Source: Silene conica
Taxonomy: Eukaryota; Streptophyta; Magnoliopsida; Caryophyllales; Caryophyllaceae
DNA length: 64,000 nt
Reading direction: 5' to 3'
NCBI GenBank assembly: GCA_029255685.2
Contig: CM055316.2
Span: 82,644,861 to 82,708,860, forward strand
The notes under the pieces were generated by a model, which ran no database searches, was not told the DNA's origin, and saw only the letters and a list, made by a program, of their open reading frames with translations. This document shows, one piece after another, positions 37,904-49,900 of the stretch. The translations under genes were made by a program, and so were the position numbers. How positions within the stretch are numbered: the stretch's first letter is position 1; every line of letters starts with the position of its first letter.

Positions 37904-38025
37904 TAATCTGTCATTATAATTTGCTTACGTTGAAATTAATGCGCTGTTTATCAAACCTAGAGATATAATCTCTATTAAGAAGGCAACGTAATGTTGCTTG
38001 CCAAGACATAATAATTCCAAGACAA

Positions 38026-38184
38026 CACAAATTCTCATTTGCGACGGGTACTATTTTATCTCACAAAATATTCACTTTTTCTCTTTTTCATGTAGTCCCC
38101 TTTACCCACTACCTCAATTTCTATCCATTTTATCTCACAAAATACCCGTCGCAAATTATGACCCGTCACAAGTAAGACTTACCA
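38026..38184. mobile_element. Mutator-like MITE downstream of dirigent 2
   Basis: 159 bp, ends CACAAATTCTCATTTGCGAC and GTCACAAGTAAGACTTACCA; flanked by a perfect 9-bp duplication CCAAGACAA (38017-38025, 38185-38193), the Mutator-type length. The matching place beside dirigent 1 (near 29295) is empty and has CCAAGACAA once. Confidence 0.85.
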
Positions 38185-38612
38185 CCAAGACAATAACTTG
38201 TCCAACATCCGTCACCAGGATTATGTTAATTCTCTCAAGTACGGGATTGATAACAACACTTGGAGACGACTTGTATTATTGGCAAGGAATGTTAGGTGAC
38301 ATGGCTTTATTTTCGGACTTTCACGTGTAATTGTAACATCATAATTATTGTGTTATTTAATCATTTAATCAATTTTTTATTCATCTTTATTAGGTGATAA
38401 ATATACCATATTCAGTTTATTAAAGTATACATTTTCAAATTATCCTTTTAATATTATAACGTGAAAATGGTACAATATTTAAACTCGCTCAATCTTAATT
38501 TAATTGAACAAAAAACAAAAGAGACGACAAATCACTCACTAGAACAAAATGTCGTATCTAAATTTTGTACGGAGTACATTCTAAAACATTTCACACATTG
38601 AAATAAGATTAA

Positions 38613-38963
38613 GGCGCTGTTTGATAAACAACATATTGAGAGAAATTAGTAGATTCCGGTATAATTAGTAGGTTGATCAATTAATCTACTATTCTCATGT
38701 GTTTGGTAAACAACATATTCTGATAGCATATTGGTCGAATCTTCTGTTTTTGAATATGCTGCTAATAGTAGCATATTGTATTAGCATATTCAATTTATAC
38801 ATGAAATCGTTCTAATTATCCTATAATCTGCTAATTACCAAACACACTTTTCTAATCTGCTAATTTTTTTTAATAGTCAAAACTGTTATTAAAACTACTA
38901 ATCGTATTCTGCTAACGTTATCTGCTTTTATGAATATGCTTCTGCGATTTGCCAAACAGTGTC
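38613..38963. mobile_element. Harbinger-like MITE downstream of dirigent 2
   Basis: Termini GGCGCTGTTTGATAAAC / TTTGCCAAACAGTGTC with TAA on both sides (38610-38612, 38964-38966). Absent from the dirigent 1 flank. Confidence 0.75.
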
Positions 38964-39130
38964 TAAATAACAATAAAAAGATGACAACGTGACATTCTTC
39001 ATGTCCTATTATTTTTGGAGAGATCAATAAAAATTAAACGTTTTTCATAACTTCGATATTACAATTCAGTACCACCTCGTGACACCGTATTATCGTCCGA
39101 AACAATATTTGGAGTAAGACATTGTTAAAA

Positions 39131-39694
39131 TTATTGGGCAAGAGCAGCATAAGGAGGCCAATAAACAATAAAATCAATTTTATAACAAGTACCCGGTCCA
39201 CTAGTAAGATCAACCACAGACGTAATCATATAACCTTGAGCGAACCGGAAATCGCCGGTTCCACCTACAAACGGAAGTTCCGAAACTTGATTATAATACG
39301 CAGTTCCTACATTTAGTAACTCCCCTTTGTACCCTTTTAAGTTCAATGTCACCCTAGACAAGCATGTAGTACGTTCACCCTCGAAACTCGACGTGACCGC
39401 CATGCCCTCGGTGTATCCGAGGACTTTGGAGGTTGGGTCGGGTGTCTCGGTTAAGGGGTCGTGGAAGGCGAATAGTGAACCAAAGGGGTTCGAGGTTTTG
39501 GTAATGCCGGTTGGTCCGGCCACGCCTTTTACTATGAAATAGGCGGTTTTGTTGAATGTTTCGTGTAGGTAGAGGGAGAATTTTAGGGTTTTGAGACGGG
39601 TTCCGGTCGCAATGTGGTGGTGTTTGATCTCATGGGAGAATGCTAGGGTTGAGAAGAGAGCTAGTATTGTGAAGGAGAGTAAGGAGGAAGCCAT
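39131..39694 (-). CDS. Dirigent protein (copy 2)
   Basis: Single exon, 187 aa, the closest relative of copy 1. Signal peptide about 1-20, then FNKTAYFIVKGVAGP, DPLTETPDPTSKVLGYTEGM, LNLKGYKGELLNVG and GGTGDFRFAQGYM, ending WPPYAALAQ. Compared with copy 1 it has one extra residue near the C-terminus (DLTSGPGTCYK against DLSGPGTCYK). Both keep the cysteines in TTC and GTCYK. Homology with the copy 1 region continues downstream to about 37980, interrupted by the listed insertions, which shows a segmental duplication rather than retroposition. The open frame and all core motifs are intact. Substrate unknown. Confidence 0.95.
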   Translation of the reverse strand: MASSLLSFTILALFSTLAFSHEIKHHHIATGTRLKTLKFSLYLHETFNKTAYFIVKGVAGPTGITKTSNPFGSLFAFHDPLTETPDPTSKVLGYTEGMAVTSSFEGERTTCLSRVTLNLKGYKGELLNVGTAYYNQVSELPFVGGTGDFRFAQGYMITSVVDLTSGPGTCYKIDFIVYWPPYAALAQ

Positions 39695-39756
39695 GGAATA
39701 TTGTTGTATGTATGATATGTTTGTGAGTTGAATGTGTTATGTGTAATGTGTGTAGT

Positions 39757-39766
39757 TTATATAGGC
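39757..39766 (-). promoter_or_regulatory. TATA box of dirigent 2
   Basis: GCCTATATAA on the minus strand, 63 bp before the ATG; identical to the boxes of the other two dirigent genes. Confidence 0.7.
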
Positions 39767-42700
39767 AAAAAAAACATTATTTTTAATTTAAAGAATTTAA
39801 AGAATTCCAATTAAAGCATATGTTAATTGTAAAGAAATATATTGAAAACAAAATAGACAAAGTTCATCAATCCAATTATTCAATTTGAGATATTTTTTCA
39901 TAATACATTGTTGAATCAATAATTTTGATAATTGATTAAAATATATAGGAGCAATTATTAATATGAGATAATAATATTAAATTAATGTTACCATATTATA
40001 TACTTGGCTAAAAATTGATGAATTCATATCTTCGACAGATTAACACCGAACGTGAATACATAATTAAAAAGTTTAATTCTGAATTTTTTAGTTTAATAAT
40101 CAAATCCGAATTTATATCTAGTCTTAACATCTGATTAATTTCAGTATCGTCAATCTCATATAATTTTTTCTAATAGTACACTACTTCCTATTATATGTTG
40201 ATAAAAAAATCTAATGTGAATAATGAGGTACTATTGAGTGTCGTATTATCTGGTGACTTTATCTCTTTTCCTTAAAGTGAGGATGTTGAAGTATAGAAGA
40301 GATTCATAACTCAAATTATTTAACTTAGTTCGTGTTATAATAAATTGAAGTAAATTAACTTCAAAAATATTAGAAGAGATGGTAAAATTTAGGGTTGATA
40401 GAATTCATACATTTTAAGATGACGAAGTTTATAAAGGGAATTAATAGGTGAATAAATTATAATATGTGATAATTATGTCGTGAACATTTAAACAACTAAA
40501 TCTTTTGTATGTTTTAGGGCATTCTTTTTTTGGTTGAAACAAGCTGAATTGAATAGAATGAGTAAAGCTGAAATGAACTAAACTGAATGAAATTGAGCTG
40601 GAATTTATGGAGCTGAATTAAAAATTAATTTTCTAAAAAAACGAGCTGAACAAAGTTGACTGAAACTGTACAGAAGTGGACTTAGTATAACTATTAGTAT
40701 CCCATTTAGCAGAATCACTTGAACACTTTTAAAAACGGCTTTAAAATACCCGTTCAAAAGGAGACTAGGCTAAGGTGTACACCTGAGTCAACTTTGTACT
40801 TCGATGGAACTTACAAAATAGTGGCTTAACTATTTTAGATCCTATAGGGTCGATCTTGATACAACACAATGTTTTGCGACATTAATGTTTTCTGGTACTC
40901 GTTAATTTGTATTAGTATGTAGTCGTTTGGTTGATTAAGTAAGTTAATTTTCCTAGAAATTTACAATTCATGGGAAATAACTTCCCACATCCAATTCGGA
41001 TGAATTTGAGAAAACTGTTTGGTTGCCCATATAAGAATTAAATTCCAAAGGAACTCCCAATGACCAAGGGGAGTTGGTAAGCAAGTTCCTACGATATGTA
41101 GGCATTGGAAATTCATGTGAAGTTCCAATTCCTATATTTTCCAAAATTAATGCCAACCAAACAACCCATGTTTTTTTAAATTCTGAGATTTTGCAATGGA
41201 TGTGTTATTTGACTTATTTCGGTGGCAACCAAATACGGAGTATTATTTATTTTAATTCTCGGTGCATTAGTTAATATGTACTATTGTAGTTAGTGACAAG
41301 GATCAATGCACGTAATAATTTTGTAGCCTAGGTTTCCATATGTAGAAAAAAAAAGACGAAGGACTATCAAATCACAATGATCGTATCAATTATACTCGAG
41401 ATTCGTGGCACCATACAAGAGACATGATCAGATTGATGTAATATAAAGATGAAGATAATGAGTCTTTTTGACCTAATTGATCATTAGTTGTGGTAAATCG
41501 ATTGGATACCACACTATACATTATCAACAAACTGCAGTTACGTAATCGAGCCCTTGCATGAAAAGACATACTGTCACATTGGAATCCTCCCTCGGATTCC
41601 GTATGCTTATTCTTTCCGTTTCAATTATTTGCGAGAAATATTCTGGCTAAAGATAAACAAGCTAAGTGTTCCATTAGAACAAAAAGAGTAAATTCAACTA
41701 TGTTGTCCGTCGGTCAGTCTAGTTATTACCCCCTTATCGATAAACTTGGTAAATTAGTTCGGGTTAGTGGAGATATACTACTTCAACTAAACCCCAATTG
41801 AATTGGTCATGTTTGGGTTTGATTAGTTTCGAGTTTAAGTAGGGTGTATAATCCATTGAACTCCCCAAATGCTAAGCTAAAAATTATACATAATTTTTAT
41901 GTGCGATGATATAACGTTTAAAAACATCTGGTTATATATTTAAGCCAAACTGAAATTAGAGTAAATTTGAGTAGAGATGAAATGAATTAAAATGGGCAAA
42001 ACTGAATTGAATAACGCTGAAATTAAGAAAAAAAAAACAAACTAACATTATAACAATTCACAACTCATTAAACAAGCAATATTTTGTTTAATCAATAATT
42101 CTACAATAATTTAGGGCAAATTTGCATTATACTTTGATACAATATTTTAATCTTGTGCCACATGTGTTGTTCACACATTTCACCAAGAAGATAATATTCT
42201 TTACATAAAGGTCACAAAAATCTCATAATTCAAAACATTTTATTGTGCATCCCATAAAGTGAGCATAAAAAAATTAATTATAATTAATAATTATCCTGTC
42301 CAATAATAGTATTAATTAAACAATTAGTATAAAGTGAGGTCCTTTTTGAGATACGGGATATCTCAAAATACAATTTTAAATATTAATTTCAGATTTGTAT
42401 TTGTCAGAGTATATACTATACAAATACATAAAAACAAATACAAATTACTTTATAACTGGAAAGATAATATAATTAGGTAAAAATAAATAAAAGAAAGTAA
42501 TCCAAATACGGTGTAAATGTATTGTGTTGGATTTAAATACATTTAATCAGATTTTGTGATCTAATTGAGTAGGTTTTCACATGGAGGTATGGACCGTGTT
42601 ATACTGCACTAATCACAAATTCGCTTTTGTCAGATGGCTAATACTTGCCAGGTAATATAAGAATTACGGTTTTTCTAATATATGGTCTAAACGCACATAA

Positions 42701-43171
42701 CATAAGTTGAATATGAGAAGATTTATAATATATTTCAATGAAAAATGTCAATATAAAATTATGATTAGTGAGAATATCTTATGAATTTGTGTAACATATA
42801 TACCATGATGGAAGTGGCAAGCATTATCTCGATCCAAAAATACCGGAGTTAACAGTTTCAGATAAGACATAGGTTTGAGAAATCGGTTTGTTTAACGTGT
42901 GCCCTAATTCAGCATTTGACTTTTGTCATGTCTTATACTCAGGACTCGGGAGTTCTATTCAGTCAAAGTTTATTCCATGATAGAACTTTGACCAATCATA
43001 GTTTTCGATTTTTTCCTCAAAACGAATATCTGGTAAAAATATAGTTTTTTTCTTTTCTTTTTTTTTTTTTTTTTAAATTTTTTTTAACATTTTTCCAAAA
43101 TTTTAGCGAAGAGTTATTTCTATTCAATTAAGAAACACTAGAAATTAGGTCCGTTTTAAATTTAAGACTTA

Positions 43172-43466
43172 GGGCTTGTTTGGTTACCCATTAAAATCAT
43201 GGGATGTTGAACTTCCTGGGAAGTGTAAAATCATGTTGTTGTTTGGTTGCCAATATCATGGGAAATAGAACTTCCCACATGAATTTACTTCCTCCATTAT
43301 GTGGGAAGTTACTCACCAAGTCCCCCCTTGGTCAATAGAACTTCCCGCATGAATTAACTTCCCATATGCGAACCAAACACTTTTTGCGAATTCACATGAA
43401 TTGGAAATTCATGTGATCTTGAAGTTCCCGGGAACTTTAATTCCCCTATGTCAACCAAACAAGCCC
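43172..43466. mobile_element. Harbinger/Tourist-like MITE
   Basis: Termini GGGCTTGTTTGGTTACCC / CAACCAAACAAGCCC, TTA on both sides (43169-43171, 43467-43469). The interior consists of repeated AACTTCCCACATGAATT-type segments in both orientations. Confidence 0.8.
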
Positions 43467-43991
43467 TTATAATACTGTCTTAAAATATTAACTGAATTTG
43501 ATATCGACCTGACAAACTTGACTCGACGCGAATAACCCGCTCGTAAAAGCTAATTTGAGACCGGAAATTAACCCAAGTTGTAGAACCCAAATATGACCCA
43601 AAACCCTATTAACCTGAACTTGACCGACCAACAAATTTAAACCAGAAATAGACCCAAAAACAGAAAAAAAAAAAAAAAAAAAACCACTCGCTCGTCCCGT
43701 TTAAAAGATCTAGACCCACCTGACCCCAGTATACAACTATACATCCATGGGCCAAAGGCAGCTAATCTCATTTTCCAATATGCTAAAACCGTTAATTAGA
43801 AACCATTTTTTTTCAGGTTTTTGTAAGACCATCCCAAACAAAGTTATTAAGGAGGTCGCGATCTTGTTGGATCACAGTAATTATGTAATTAAAACATTAA
43901 TTTTAATAATCTTGCTGTCCTTGTATTAATTTTGGTGACCTTGAAGTTTTCGAGGTCAATTTGTGACCCTGAAATCAGTTGGTGACCTCGG

Positions 43992-44488
43992 CTAGGTAGC
44001 ATGGACACTTCCGTACTGAGTCGTACCGTGTCCGACACCGAAACTCCAAGGGCACACGTCGAAACGTGTTGGGCACCTATAAAGTCGTGTCTAACTTTCT
44101 ACATTTACTTGGGCATGTGTTCGACGCGTGTCCATGGTATTTGAGCCGTGTCCACGGTATCTGGTCATCATTTGGGGTGAATGATGCTTTTCAGACCAGA
44201 AATGCTTTATGGAAAAAGATTCATTCGAATATTGGTTCGGATGAGTAATGAAAATGAGTTATTATCAAGGGTAAATTTTACCTTCACTTATGTAAAATTA
44301 ATATCAAATACTTTTACAGAAATAAAATCAAACATTTATAACTATAAAATGTATATTTTATTAAATTTAAATAACGTGTCCGTGTCCTAAATTTCATGAC
44401 ATTCCATGTCACGTGTCCGTATCGTGTCTGTGTCCGTGTCTGTGTCCGTGTCTGCGTCCGTGTCTGTATCCGTGTCGGTGCTACCTAC
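43992..44488. mobile_element. hAT-like MITE with GGACACGG arrays (copy 3, inverted)
   Basis: CTAGGTAGCATGGACAC at one end and GTCGGTGCTACCTA at the other, with GTCCGTGTCC-type arrays. It is in the opposite orientation to copies 1 and 2. No target duplication recognised, so one border may be rearranged. Confidence 0.65.
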
Positions 44489-46233
44489 TAGGTCCATGCT
44501 ACGGCTCAGTACGTAGCTCAACATTAGATCGATGTCATGACTTTCTGCTTGAGAGGGTGAATGTAGCTCAAGATCGAGGGGGCAATTTGTATTCAATAAA
44601 TTTCTCTTAAAACAGATATATTTGTCTTAATTTTGAAAATTAAAACGGATTAAATACATATCACTTACACAGATAAAGATAAGTCTTTTACTAACCCGTC
44701 TTAAATTTATAACGGATAATATTCCGTGATTTGCAATTTGCCAAATTGCAATTCTAGGGCCTCAATTGAACAGTACTCACTAATCAATATGTTTATAAAG
44801 TTATTACAACAACTAATGTTATTTTAAGTTTAGTTGGTTAATGGAGTCTCTTCAGCTTGCGAGTTGCGTGCGATATGGGCTCTTGTTCAATTGACGAATA
44901 TCTTCTACATTTTTCTTTCGATTGGTTAATGGAGTCTCTTCAGCTTGTTGACGTTTGAAAATTTTGGAATTTTTAGTTATTATTTTTGAATTTTTTCGAG
45001 ATCCCTTATAATATTACCCCTTTTTTCCCGCCGACTCAAAATCCTGGCTCTACCACTAATGGAGGGAGGCTCTTTAGCTTGCGAGTTGTAACGTAAGGTG
45101 TTGTTCAATTCCCGAGATTTTATCAAGAAAAAACACAGATGATCCGAATTCAAAATGATTATTTTTCTAATGAAGGATTCTAAGCCTGTGAGTTGCGACC
45201 TATTAGGTCTTGTTCTATTGACGAATATCTTCTTCATTTTTCATTCTTTCGCTTATTATCTAATTAACAAGTTTAAGTGATAAAAATTTTAACTTAAAAT
45301 GAAAATTAAAAAAAATGGTTAAAATTATGTTTTATTGGGTTCAGATGAGAATTGGAAGTGTTTTATCAAACTTACCTATAATAGTTTTTAAACGAAAATT
45401 ATTTTAGCAGTATTTCTTAAAATATTGCAGTACAAAGGTAATAGTTATAAAAAATCCTACATACTATTACCATTTTGACACTTTTCATTGACGTACACGT
45501 ACTTGTGTATAACCTAGTTTTTTAATTTTTTTACCAAAGAAAAAGGTTAGGTTAAAGAAGCGACCTTATTTAATCCGATCTTACGATGATATACATCATA
45601 TACTCCGTATTTACAAACTGTTTACTTATAGAATTACACTTTAACACAATAAAGATCGAGTTTCTAGTTAAAATCTTGGATTTATTGTTAATAATACTTA
45701 ATACGCCCATGTTAATCACTAGACTAAGATATATTCGAGCGCGGCCCGAGAATACACATGGAAAAAGATAATATCACGCTAACATAAAGCAAATTTGCTG
45801 TCCGAATTATTAGTGCATGCACAAAACACAAAAGTAGATGATCATCATTTGGGAAAGGAAACCAAATCTCCTGTTATGGTATTAACGATCTTCTGGTCGG
45901 TGCTAATTACTCTTTGTATTTCTATTTTTTTTGTTTACTTTTTATTTATTATTTATAAATAATGATTTAATAACTTGTACCTTAAATGACTCATTTTTCA
46001 AATTTTATATATCAGATACTTAATTTTCTTTAAAATATTATTTTCTTCCAAAATTAATATCAAATCTTAAAAAAATCTCTAAATTGACGATTTTGCCCTT
46101 AATTATTGACGGTCTATGTCTCTAAAAGACTTCGTTCTTTTTTTCTTTATCCCAGCTCATTTTAGCTCAATTTATCTTAACTATCACTTTATTTTAGTTT
46201 AATTCAATTCAATTTAACTACATTCAGTTTAAT

Positions 46234-46690
46234 TCTACTTAAATTAACTCTGAATTCAGATTCATTCAATTTGGTTAAGTTCAGTTCCTTTAAGCCGAAA
46301 AAAACCTTAATACACTATAATATGTTACTTCTACTCAAATTAACTCTCAATTCAAATTCATTCAATTCAGTTCCTTTAAGCCAATAAAAAGCTTAACGCA
46401 ATATAATAAGTTAATTCTACTCAAATTAACTCTTAATCCAGAATCAATCAGTCCAGTTATGTTCAGTTGCTTTAAGCTGAAAAAAGCTTAACACACTATA
46501 ATACATTAATTCTACTCAAATTAACTCTCAATTTAAATTCATACAGTTCGTTAAGTTCAGTTCCTTTAAGCCGATAAAAAGCTTAACGCAATATAATACG
46601 TTAATTCTACTCAAATTAACTCTTAATCCAGAATCAATCAGTTCGGTTATGTTCAGTTCCTTTAAGCCGAAAAAAAAGCTTAACACACGA
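46234..46690. repeat. Tandem array of about 90 bp units upstream of TPS1
   Basis: Five units marked by TTCTACTCAAATTAACTCT at about 46234 (diverged), 46328, 46412, 46509 and 46601, each with TTCAGTTCCTTTAAGCCGA-type and AAAGCTTAAC segments. Units alternate between a CAATTCAAATTCAT type and an AATCCAGAATCAATCAG type, giving a higher-order repeat of about 180-190 bp. It ends about 165 bp before the TPS1 TATA box; nothing similar precedes TPS2. Confidence 0.85.
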
Positions 46691-46855
46691 TTAATACCTT
46701 ATCATTTTCACTAAATTATTGTCATGGGGAATGATCAATGATTCAATGATTCAATAATGCACTATGTATAAACGTGTAATAATCTAGAAATTACTTATAT
46801 TAAATTATTAGAGGTTGGTGAATTCTTTAAACAAGTGACTAATTTGAGAAAGTAG

Positions 46856-46863
46856 TATAAATA
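46856..46863 (+). promoter_or_regulatory. TATA box of TPS1
   Basis: TATAAATA inside AAGTAGTATAAATAGGGTAA, 67 bp before the ATG. The same 20-base segment precedes TPS2, so the core promoter is shared by descent. Confidence 0.75.
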
Positions 46864-46929
46864 GGGTAAGCAATTTGCCAAGGACATCATCTCATCCTTC
46901 TACCTTCTAATAATAGTAAGCACGTAAAA

Positions 46930-49900
46930 ATGGCGATTGAGAGTGTTGTTATAAGCAATGGCGTAATCGATCAACCAAAGGAAATCCGTCCCCTAGCACA
47001 CTATCACACTAATCTTTGGGGTGATCGATTCCTTAATTACACTCCTCCTAATCAGGTAACGCGTCTTTGTAATGAACGAGTTAGACTTTTGTATGACCGA
47101 TTATATATTTATTTTACTTGTTAAAACAGATTCACGATTATAATTCAGTATTACACTTTTAGGCCTTGTTCTAATGAATAATAAACTTCTATACATTTTA
47201 TATCAAAATCAAGGTTAAAAAAAGTAAGGTACACGAGACATTCGTACATGATTTAATTTCTCAATATTATTATTTCGTGAAAAAAAATATATGAAAATTA
47301 CTAGAGCTGGCCAAATGCGGGCCAACCCGTTTGGCCCACCCGTTCGGCCCGCTTCATTAGCAGGCTTAGTCACAAAAAAAATTTAAAATAAGCGGGTACG
47401 GACAAGAAAATTAGGCCCGCTAAAATTAATGGACGGGCTTAGACAAAATAAAATTGTCCATGGACAGCCCGTTAGGCCCGCTAAAAAATTTGTAAACTAT
47501 AATTTTTATTTAACATAACAAAAAAATTTAAAAATTAAAACTGAAAAAATATTTATTGAAAACAGGAAGTAAATTACTCCGTAGTAAAGTTACTTACATT
47601 AAGAAGATTAATAGTATATTGAATATAACAAAAGCACACTTACCTACACTTACTCCGTAATAAAGTTACCTACTTGGATGACGGATAAAGACGTGCCTTC
47701 CTCGACTAATATTTTGAAGTGTTTTGAGACTTTATAATGTTTATATAAAACAAAGACGATGTTTAGTTACTATTTTGAAAGTTGTAAACATTATATTAAT
47801 TCTTAAGTTTTTAATTTTATTTTGCAAATTTGGTAATCATGTTGTTTATTCTACGGTTTTGTTGGTTTAATTTTTCAATAATTAATTGCAATAAAAGACC
47901 GCAAGCCCGTCGGTTGGCCCGCTAAGGTATATTGGACGGGTACGGGCAGTTATAGTAGGCCCGCCATAGCGGACACGGGTACTGAAAAAGGCCCGTTGGA
48001 CACTTTTTGTTAGGTTAGGCCCGACCCATGTCCAGCCCAAGCCCGCAAACGGCCGACTCTAAGAATTACGTACAAATTGGCCAAAAATATGAAAACTGAT
48101 ATATACACTCCAAGTTGATAGTAACGAGTTTTGATATTACCATCTTAGAGACTTAAATATTTTTATATACTTTTTTTTAATTTTTTATGTAAAGAAATAT
48201 AAAAGGTAATATTAAAATTACGATCGAGTGATACCCTAGAATTATCCTTCAAATATTGTTAGACACCACGTAAAACATGGTGCGAATCGTTTTAGGTTTG
48301 AAAAATATTTATGAGACCGTTCCATATTAGAGTTAGTGACCAAATTATCGTCAAAAATCCATATTAAGATTACGTATTTGTTGTAGGAAATTCAAAGGAA
48401 ATATGAAGAAGAAGCACAAGATTTGAAAGAGGAAGTGAGGAAAAAGCTTGTGGAAATTGTTAAGGATTCAAAAGAAAGATTATTAACAATCGACAATATA
48501 GAACAACTTGGAGTTGCATACCATTTTGAAAAAGAAATTGAAGACAATTTGCTACAATTTTACAACAATTATTCACATGAATTAGAGACTTATGAGAAGG
48601 ATCTCCACTTTGTTTCTCTAAGATTTCGTCTCTTAAGGCAACACGGTTTTTACGTCTCTTGCGGTATGATGCTAATTTCCCTTAAGGTAGTGTTTGGCAA
48701 CTTATAATTCATTTTGTTTGCATGAATTTAATTCCAAAAATTGAAATGGTGATATTCAATTCAATTTCCGAATCCGCAAAGCTGTTTGGTAAAACAATGG
48801 AATTCAATTAGAAAATTTAATTTCAAGATAGTGTTTTGGAAGACTCTTGAAATTCATTTGCATTTCGAAACAACAAACGGTAATATCAAATTGCATGAAT
48901 TAAGTCAAAATACTCCCAAAAATATCTGCTTTTTCACAAAAATCGACTGAAATCGAAAATTAATTGACGCTCTAAACGTTCTTATCAATTTGATGAGCAA
49001 AAAATTACCAATCATACATTAAAAAATGCTCTGGATGTTAAATAACTGAGATAATGACATCAATCGGGAACAATTAAGGAAAAACATGGGCTTCGAAGAA
49101 TGTTGGAGATGTAGGAATGAGGGGAGAGACATGTCGTTCATGGTAGAGAGACGTTGAGCGGAGAGAAAATGAAATGACTAGGGTAGAGAGGAGATTTGAG
49201 ATGGTTACTATTTACTCTTGGGTAGAATTGTCTAGGATTTGGGTTGATTCTAATTCCAAATCTTTTGGGTTACCAAACACAAGAATTTGGTCAATTCTGC
49301 AATTGATTTCCAAATGGAAATTACCAAACAAGCCCTAAATTCATTCAGTTTCCCGATTTTGCTAACGTGTGTTCGACCTAAAGATAGACATTACTAACCT
49401 AAATATGATAAAATTCCGTTAATTAAATTAAAAAATGAGTTTATACCTGAATTTCACATCATAATTGAATTGAATTTATAAAAAATAAGATGAACTGAAC
49501 TGAATAACTAAACTGAAATTTAAGTTCAAATGAACAAGCTTTAATAATAGCGATATAATTTCAATAAGCTAATGTTCTTTTTGTTTGGTGTAACAGGCGT
49601 GTTTAACCAGTTTAAGAACGAGGATGGAACGTTCGAGGAATTGCTAACTAAAGATGTAATAGGCATGCTAAACTTGTATGAAGCATCTTATCTAAGGGTG
49701 CAAGGAGAGGAAACCCTAGATGAAGCAATCAAGTTTACCACTAATCACTTGAAATTAATGTTAATAAATAATCAATTAAGCCAACCATTATTAACACAAG
49801 TGACTCAAGCCTTGAAATTACCTTTACATAAAGGTATTACAAGGCTTTTATCAAGGTATTATATCACTAATTATGAAGATAGCCCAAATCATGATGAAAC

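Larger units (their letters stand above)
39767..46230. other. Intergenic, transposon relics
   Basis: No gene supported. Contains a degraded GTTTGGTTG/CCAACCAAAC element (about 40928-41165), a Harbinger-like MITE (43172-43466), the third GGACACGG MITE (43992-44488) and a local duplication at 44830-45240 (GGAGTCTCTTCAGCTTG and GACGAATATCTTCT segments repeated). 42000-43100 is plain A+T-rich DNA. Confidence 0.55.

Noticed and set aside
44387-44596. Open frame with repeated Asp-Thr (DTDTDT) residues
   Set aside because: It is produced by the GTGTCC/GGACAC repeats of the MITE at 43992-44488; no gene signals.
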